The translations under genes were made by a program, and so were the position numbers. DNA of 64,000 nt from Fremontodendron californicum. Taxonomy: Eukaryota; Streptophyta; Magnoliopsida; Malvales; Malvaceae. Under the pieces are notes generated by a model. It saw nothing but the letters and a program-made list of their open reading frames with translations. It ran no database searches and had not been told where the DNA came from. The stretch covers positions 41,767,645 to 41,831,644 of the forward strand of contig JAULJL010000001.1 of assembly GCA_030761205.1 (NCBI GenBank), read 5' to 3'. Shown one piece after another: positions 57,974-64,000 of this stretch (within the stretch, counting starts at the first letter, position 1; each line of letters opens with the position of its first letter).

Positions 57974-58571
57974 TGCAAATTATTACATAGTATATTACTA
58001 TGAATAAAGCAGTATATATTTGAGTTACTAGTATTTAACGCCCAAATCTTTGCCGTGGGTCTTAGAAAATTTGGCTCATATATATGATAGGAACGAATTA
58101 AAGAACACATCTTTTTTTTTTTAATTTAAAAAGTAGAGATCGATTCGAATCTTACTCTTTTAATTTAGTTACAAACTTATATTGCTTTTTATCGATTTTC
58201 ATTCACTAATCCTTTCATATATCAACATTACAGAAAAGAAAAAAAAAAGTTAGTAGATTTTCCCTTGCAGCTAAGCTAATTAAGTACTTCCAACTCCTAT
58301 AATAATAAAAAATATGGAGTAACACTCATTGTTAACTTATACTATACTACCTTTTCTAGGTTTAAATTTTTTTTTAAATCTTTATTCCATAGTATTTTAT
58401 TTCCTAAATTATAATTTAAGGCATCTGACAGTGTTACTTTCCAAGGACTATATATCTAATCCTGCCTGTTCATCCACAACATAGAGAGCAAGAAGCCAAG
58501 AAAAAAGGAAAAATCTTCTTAGCCTTTTCCTTTCTGTAATTTCTGATTGTAATTTAGTACTAGTTTTTATT

Positions 58572-58940
58572 ATGGTCCAAATCCTAAGTTCAATGACTTC
58601 AATCCAAAACAGCAAGAGGACAGTTCCTAAAAGTATAGACAAAGCTTGCCAAAGGGATGGTCCTTGGACGCCTGGAGTAAGCACAGACAAGCATGCAGCG
58701 GTGTCCGCAACTGAGGATCAGGTGAGGGGTATTTTTAATCGCTATGATGCTAACAAAGATGGGTTTCTTAGGAAGCAAGAGCTTAAGAACGCCTTTGCCA
58801 GCCTCGGTTCACGTATGCCTGGCGTGCGAGCGTCGCTGGCGATACACCATGCAGATGTCAACGGTGATGGGCTCATCAGTCAGGCTGAGTTTGACAAGCT
58901 TGTTAAATATACTATGAAACGTGGTTACAAATTCAAATAG
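58572..58940 (+). CDS. Two-EF-hand calcium-binding protein, copy A2 (122 aa)
   Basis: A single-exon gene encoding a protein identical over all 122 residues to that at 46712-47080. The EF-hand loops are DANKDGFLRKQE and DVNGDGLISQAE. Upstream sequence for several kilobases, with the TATATAT box near 58448, and the 3' untranslated region are duplicated too. Both copies should be expressed alike unless distal elements differ. The absence of coding changes points to a very recent duplication. Confidence 0.88.
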   Translation: MVQILSSMTSIQNSKRTVPKSIDKACQRDGPWTPGVSTDKHAAVSATEDQVRGIFNRYDANKDGFLRKQELKNAFASLGSRMPGVRASLAIHHADVNGDGLISQAEFDKLVKYTMKRGYKFK

Positions 58941-61594
58941 AGATATATCAAGCAGTCATAGTTTCAAGAGGTTAAAATATATAGAGTTATAGACTAGGTG
59001 GTGTGTTTGCTAGCATTGGTTTTGGGTAGAGAAGAGGAGGAAGATATAGTATAGGCATATATTGATCTCCCCCCCAAGCTAAGATGATGTAATTTTTATG
59101 GTTTTAGATGTTTTCTGGTGTGGTGAGTAGGTTGTGTTTTTGTAATCTGCCTCTGTAATGGTTCTGTAGTTCAATGTTATATGTACATTTTCGTATTTTT
59201 CGTTTCGATCCAAAAGTTTCAGAGTTTCGTTTCATAAAAGTCGCCTCACAAATACAAATTCAATTATTCAAGTTTTTACATGTATACCATATCGGATCTT
59301 CACAATTTTTTAACGTGGGATTTGGGCCAGTACTTCAAAATATCAGAAAATAATAGTAATATTTAGATATTCAATTTGGAATAGAAAATAAAAGTTAAAT
59401 AAATTAAACAATAGGAGGAATCTATTCTGGTTACTTTTCTGCTTCTCTAGTGAAAAGTAACTCCCTGCATTTTATAGTAATACCTAATTAAGCAATATAT
59501 ATATTTGAAGAGCTCCTGTTACTGTCATGCAATATGCATTGGAAAAGAAACCAATTCAAACTAAATTGGATAGGCATATAGGCCATAAAAAGCTCCAAAA
59601 TGGGGATAAAAGAAATAGCAAAAGACTGGTAGCAAATGGAAATGACCCAGCAGAATCTACTTCAGCTTAGCACTATCTGTGGTCAGGTAGGAAGATCTAA
59701 AAGGAAGTAGAATCTGATCATTTTGCTTGTCAAATTGTCTCTTAATATATGCTTTACTCCCTCTATATTGCTGGAATAACAAACATTTTTACAACTTGAC
59801 ATCAATTTTTTCAATGGAGTTGATATCCAACATGCAATAAGAGTTAATTTGGTGTGTGTTTATGATGAAATAGTGCCAGCAGTACTTAACAGAAAGAAAA
59901 TAGCCCTAGAAATGTAAAATAAGTTTTGATACCTTTAAGGAGGATTATAGGCTTTTATTCTTTCCTGCTGGAACAGAGCTTTTTCGTTTGGACCAACAAA
60001 ATTGAAAGTTCTCACTTGTCCCTCCCTCCCTCCGACCAAAGGGACAAAAAAGAAGGAAAACCTGTACAACTGAGTATTAATTTTTGTCTTAACAGTAGTG
60101 TGGTTTTGGTAGAGTTTTAAACTCTCTGTTTCAGTAATAAGGATTTAATACATTACAACCTCAAATACACAAAAAAAAATGTCTTGGCTTAGGTTGTTTT
60201 AAAAGAATCAACGTATGTATGATACTATGATTGTTCTGTAATTATAAGGAACATTCAGGTTATAGTAACTTAGGTAAAACAATTATCGAAGAAGTTTTAA
60301 ATTGATTGAAAACAATATTTACCTTTGCATTCTAATTTTGTACTAACTTCTTTGTGTTAAAACTGATTGAAAATTGCAGCAATTGCAGCAATATGATAAG
60401 AGTAATTATATGAATAGTTAGCTGAATTAATGTTAATATATAATATGCCAACAAAACCATAATCCTGATTAAAATATAGTCCTAAAAGAACCCAATAAAA
60501 CTGTAGAATTTATGCTGTGTTGCTTTCAATGTCCCCAGTAAAATTCCTTTTGGATCAAAGTTAATAATACTAAGAGTTTAAGACGTGTCTAAGCTTAATT
60601 ACATCCTTTTCCACAAACACTTTTTTTCTTAAAAGTTTGCGTAGGCTTTCGGCTTACTCTTCTTCTTTGAATCTCACAAGAAAATTTTTAAATAAAGTTC
60701 CTTCAAGATTAGTAAAGGATATCAGTCAAGGGCCTGAAAGCGTTAAAGTGGTCGAGAATCACTTCAAGATTGCCCAACGGATGTTTATCTGTAAGGAATT
60801 TTCTCAGCCATTATTATTTCTCAAAAGAATATAACTACCAGCTTGTTCAAGATTCATTTTTTGAAGATATCCAACAACTCAAAGTTAGGTCTAAATGTTT
60901 TACAGCTTCATGTAACTTGCACAATCCACTAAAATAATCAAAGCCAAAAGAAACACCTGGCTTCAAATCCACTACTAGTTCTTATGCTGTCAACTACATT
61001 GTGTGGGATCGATGGTTTTGCAATAAAATTTCTGAAAATAGTTGGAGCAAAATTTTGTTCAGAAAATTTTAGTCCTCAGCTCAAATGGAGAGAGAGATTC
61101 TTGGTCGGCTGCGCCATGAATGGGATTCGAGTGGTCTTTCCACCTGCAAATCTTGTCCTCTCATATTTGAAATGGGAATCTGACAATCAAGTCATATCTA
61201 GCACATAAATTAACGTTTGATTTCCTCTCCTGCTAAAGCCATTATATAACCTGAAAATTTTAATAAACAAATGCTCTTACCTTTAAGAAGACCCAAAAGA
61301 AATTTTCATTTCAAGATTTGTGAGAGCTCACCTGTTTATCTTCCATAAACCTTCTTTTTAGCCTTAAATTGAATTGGGTACAAATAGAAAGAGAGAAATC
61401 AAAGGGTACCAACGCAAATCTTTTTGACCCACTAAAAATTTCACGTTTTGGGGCCCTCTCTTGAGACAAGTGGGATCTTGGAATTAATACCGAAAGCTAT
61501 CAATGCTCTATATAATAAACTCGGGTAAGCGAACTATAGCAATGCAAAGCAGCAATCGTCTCTTACACAACTTTCCTCTTTATTACTCCAAAAC
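58941..61594. other. Spacer between EF-hand copies A2 and B
   Basis: Up to 61358 it repeats 47081-49498, including the same unrecognised short frames (59926-60120, 60637-60834, 60984-61208). From 61359 it is unique and forms the promoter of the gene at 61595, with a CTATATAATAAACTC TATA-type box at about 61508-61522. Confidence 0.6.
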
Positions 61595-61900
61595 ATGCTT
61601 CGTTCTACAGATTTGCCCAAGGGTGTCCACAGTAATTGCCGAAGGAAAACCGGTGGCCCTGTGCCTATAACTGAGGCGCAACTTAAAACTATATTTAAGC
61701 GCTTTGACACTAACAGAGATGGGCGTCTCAGCAAACAAGAGCTTAAGAATGCGTTCGCTAGCCTAGGTTCTTATCTACCAGGGTGGCGAGCCGGCCGAGG
61801 GCTTTATAAAGCTGATGGTAATGGAGATGGATATGTAAGCGAGGACGAGTTGGATGATCTTGTTAAATACGCTTTGAATTGTGGCTATACCATTAAGTAA
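61595..61900 (+). CDS. Two-EF-hand calcium-binding protein, copy B (101 aa)
   Basis: A single exon of 101 residues, related to copies A1 and A2. The EF-hand loops are DTNRDGRLSKQE (about 38-49) and DGNGDGYVSEDE (about 73-84), both with a full set of ligands. KNAFASLGS and the ending DDLVKYALNCGY..K are shared with copy A. The N-terminus is shorter and basic (KGVHSNCRRKTG). The promoter TATA box is about 80 bp before the ATG and resembles that of the fifth copy. Probably a cytosolic or nuclear Ca2+ sensor of the small CML kind; the partner is unknown. Confidence 0.87.
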   Translation: MLRSTDLPKGVHSNCRRKTGGPVPITEAQLKTIFKRFDTNRDGRLSKQELKNAFASLGSYLPGWRAGRGLYKADGNGDGYVSEDELDDLVKYALNCGYTIK

Positions 61901-62473
61901 AAATATAATCACGTAAATTGCTCATCATCTGCCAGGAATTCTACTTTTTTTTCTTAAGATCTTTTCCATTTTTTCTTTTTTGTTGTTATGTGCGACTGCA
62001 ATTTGCAGAGAGGAAATAGAAGAGTAGGCTCCTCTGCACTCTGCAGTGTTATGCTGTATAATTAAGTCAATGCAGTAATTTAACGTATAATCATCATTTC
62101 CCATTAATTGCTTTTGTCTTATTTCATCTCCCTCGCCTGGTCATATACTGACAGGATAAGATTAATCAGTTTTTTATTGGATTGAACTTAGAGCTCTAGT
62201 TTCCTGTTTGGTAGTAGGAAAAATACTAGGAAAAGTAAAATAAATACTGGATTATAAAACGAAAGAAAAAGGGGAAAATATTTCGGGCTTTCTTAATTCT
62301 TACTCTCTGCCGATCAAGCAGCTCACTCAAACTCCATCGAGAAGCAATGGCGACGAGCGGCTCGACACAGTTCTCCCCCTAGATCAAGGTATCAAATTCC
62401 TCATCCAAATCAAAGGCCTCTGGTTCTTGAAGATTTTTTCTCAACTGAAGACCATGGCGCGACATAGTAAGCA
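61901..62473. other. Spacer after EF-hand copy B
   Basis: The 3' untranslated region of copy B followed by A/T-rich DNA. A short GC-richer stretch at 62320-62470 (GCAATGGCGACGAGCGGCTC and following) has an ATG but soon meets a stop. I assign no function. Confidence 0.5.
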
Positions 62474-62747
62474 ATGGCTTCAATATATACTCCCAATATC
62501 ACTGCTCCAAGAGAGCAAAACCAGCCCTGGCTACCTTTCCTGTTAACTAATTCACACCCAAACCTCAAAATCCTTTTGTCCAGCATGAAAATTACAAATA
62601 AATCACGTTCGGTTCAACCCGGGCCTTTTAGTAAAGCAGCAGTTACGGAAGCTTTTCCTGGATTGTGATGCCTATAACGACAGTTTCCTCATCAAGGAAG
62701 AGATAAAGAAAGCGTTTAACAATTTGTTTACATGGTATATAACTTGA
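62474..62747 (+). pseudogene. EF-hand relic, copy C (frameshifted, truncated)
   Basis: One frame gives an N-terminal stretch ending QPGPFSKAAVTEAF, like the lead-in of copy B (GPVPITEAQLKTIF). After a one-base shift, the next frame gives KLFLDCDAYNDSFLIKEEIK with KKAFNN, a first EF-hand in which loop position 3 is Tyr and the usual Gly is Ser. It stops at about 62745 before any second EF-hand. The frameshift and the missing half argue for a dead copy. Confidence 0.7.
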
Positions 62748-63898
62748 TTCTGATAAGATCTACAACAGAAAAATCTTTCCACCGCAGTTTCTTGATACGT
62801 GTTAGGTTAGTGAAGTTTTAAAGAAAAACAATAAATTAATGCAATTATGCAAAACTCTGCTATTCATACATAGGACTCTTGTCTAAAATAGAATGAGTGC
62901 AATGAAGAAAATTTATCCCTTGCTCAAATTTTCTTGGCCCTAATTGAGTTATAAGACAATGCAACTTTGAATCTTTTTTCCTTGGAAAAGTCTGTGTCCT
63001 AACTACGAAGAGGTAGTCTTTTTAACCTGATTAAAAGATAGAAAGGAATGTATGCCCAATTCCAACTACATAAAGGCAATTCTATCATCGACAAATGAAT
63101 GAATTTCAAAAACACTGATTTTTCTTTAGCCCTTGAGCTTTTCTTTTGACAATCAATCAATCTAAAGCATATATACAAATGGCACTGATAAATGGCATCC
63201 TACAATAGGTACTGTTGGGTTCCTTTTCAGGATTTTGTAGTTTCATATGATATCTAAAATATTCGATTCAACACTTATCCAAACTCTCAGATTCTAACTG
63301 TTTTTTTCCATTTATTCTTCCACCTTTTTATAAGAACCTCCAAGAAAACAGGGTCCCAATTCAGAAAAGCAACCCACAAACAATTCTTAATTATCTGTTG
63401 AATATTTGACTATGAATCCTTTGCATCTAAATTTCAATACGTTACGGTACTAGTGTAAAACTAAAAACTTAACAAAAACATTCTATTTTTATCTTTAACA
63501 AATCTTCTTGGGAATTAATTTTATTTTTCTCAAACATGTTCCATGAACCAAAAGATAAGTTTTTGCTAAAAATTATATACTGCCTTATCTAAATATCTAT
63601 AAAGTGTTGCTAAGGTAGCATGAAAATGAAGTGAAAACATCAAATGTCAGATTCCGCACTAACATTTAATTTCTGGCCCTCCCCAAATCCTTCTTGATAA
63701 GTAGGAATAATATAACAGTTTGTAATATGCAAATACAGGATCAAGCCAGGATCTATTATCTATATAATAAGCTCAGCCCTCCATACTTTCCAGAATCATA
63801 CACTGGCACAGCCCAAAATCCTTTAAAACTTCTATAGTGTATAACTCTATACATGTTTCTTTTACATAAGGAAACAGCTCAAAATCCTATAAAAAAAA
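62748..63898. other. Spacer before EF-hand copy D
   Basis: A/T-rich. The promoter of the next gene includes CTATATAATAAGCTC at about 63761-63775, the same TATA block as upstream of copy B. I see no other gene. Confidence 0.55.
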
Positions 63899-64000
63899 AT
63901 GCCATTGTATTACCAAACCAGGGAAAAAAATTTACCGTTCAACTATGATCATGGGGAGAAGATTCGGAAAATTTTCCTTGAATGCGATATTGATGGCAAC
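63899..64000 (+). CDS. EF-hand protein, copy D, 5' part (cut by window edge)
   Basis: An open frame of 34 codons from ATG 63899 to the last base. It ends KIRKIFLECDIDGN, the start of an EF-hand with the loop DIDGN, matching KLFLDCD in copy C and KTIFKRFDTN in copy B. The N-terminal part is MPLYYQTREKNLPFNYDHGE. The TATA block about 125-140 bp upstream supports a real gene. The rest lies outside the window, so intactness is unknown. Confidence 0.75.
   Translation, partial: MPLYYQTREKNLPFNYDHGEKIRKIFLECDIDGN

Larger units (their letters stand above)
53514..61358. repeat. Segmental duplication, downstream copy
   Basis: About 7.85 kb nearly identical to 41626-49498. It carries the second EF-hand gene, the decayed LINE fragment and all intergenic repeats of the first copy. 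At 61359 it continues without a copia insertion into DNA leading to the third EF-hand gene. The downstream context of this copy is therefore probably the original one. Confidence 0.95.

Overview
The window is nuclear DNA of a dicot plant. Genes are split by GT-AG introns, the spacers are A/T-rich and full of small inverted-repeat elements, and every recognisable protein belongs to a land-plant family. I cannot name the species. A rosid-type eudicot is plausible, but that is an impression.

Layout. Positions 1-21.3 kb carry plus-strand genes: a COR27/COR28-type cold and circadian regulator (1221-3371), a mitochondrial COQ10 coenzyme Q-binding protein (4824-7256), two tandem SCP2 sterol-carrier genes (9173-9958 and 13709-17508) and a secreted alpha-amylase (19510-21267), preceded by a short relic of a second amylase 3' end. 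Next come a VID27/DEM-family gene (21776-24572, plus) and, convergent with it, a WEB1-type coiled-coil gene for chloroplast photorelocation (25207-28281, minus, with a long 5' leader intron holding a SINE). A 3'-end LINE copy (30799-31697) precedes a GUX2-type xylan glucuronosyltransferase (33587-36851, minus). Its second intron contains an antisense tRNA-Arg(CCU) gene. A Tic22 chloroplast import gene (39081-41616, minus) follows.

From 39.5 kb the window becomes structurally complex. About 7.9 kb (41626-49498), with one EF-hand gene and a decayed LINE fragment, is repeated almost identically at 53514-61358. Between the copies lies the 5' half of a Ty1/copia retrotransposon (LTR, primer-binding site, open gag-pol) cut inside the reverse transcriptase. 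Its broken end is joined to the second copy by about 100 bp of short pieces copied from the retrotransposon and from a Tic22 intron. The second copy also lost the Tic22 body through a 1.84-kb deletion with a 5-bp filler. Further EF-hand relatives follow: an intact gene at 61595-61900, a frameshifted relic near 62.5-62.75 kb, and a fifth gene cut by the window edge at 63899.

How the genes relate. They are individual plant nuclear genes, not one pathway. From memory of Arabidopsis gene order, SCP2-COR27 (At5g42890-At5g42900) and GUX2-Tic22-WEB1-like-VID27 (At4g33330-At4g33400) are each neighbours there, so the window may preserve an older joined order. The most notable observations are the templated rearrangement junction, the tRNA nested in the GUX2 intron, the evening-element plus ABRE/G-box promoter of the COR27-like gene, the divergent C-terminal tripeptides of the SCP2 pair, and the expanding EF-hand cluster.
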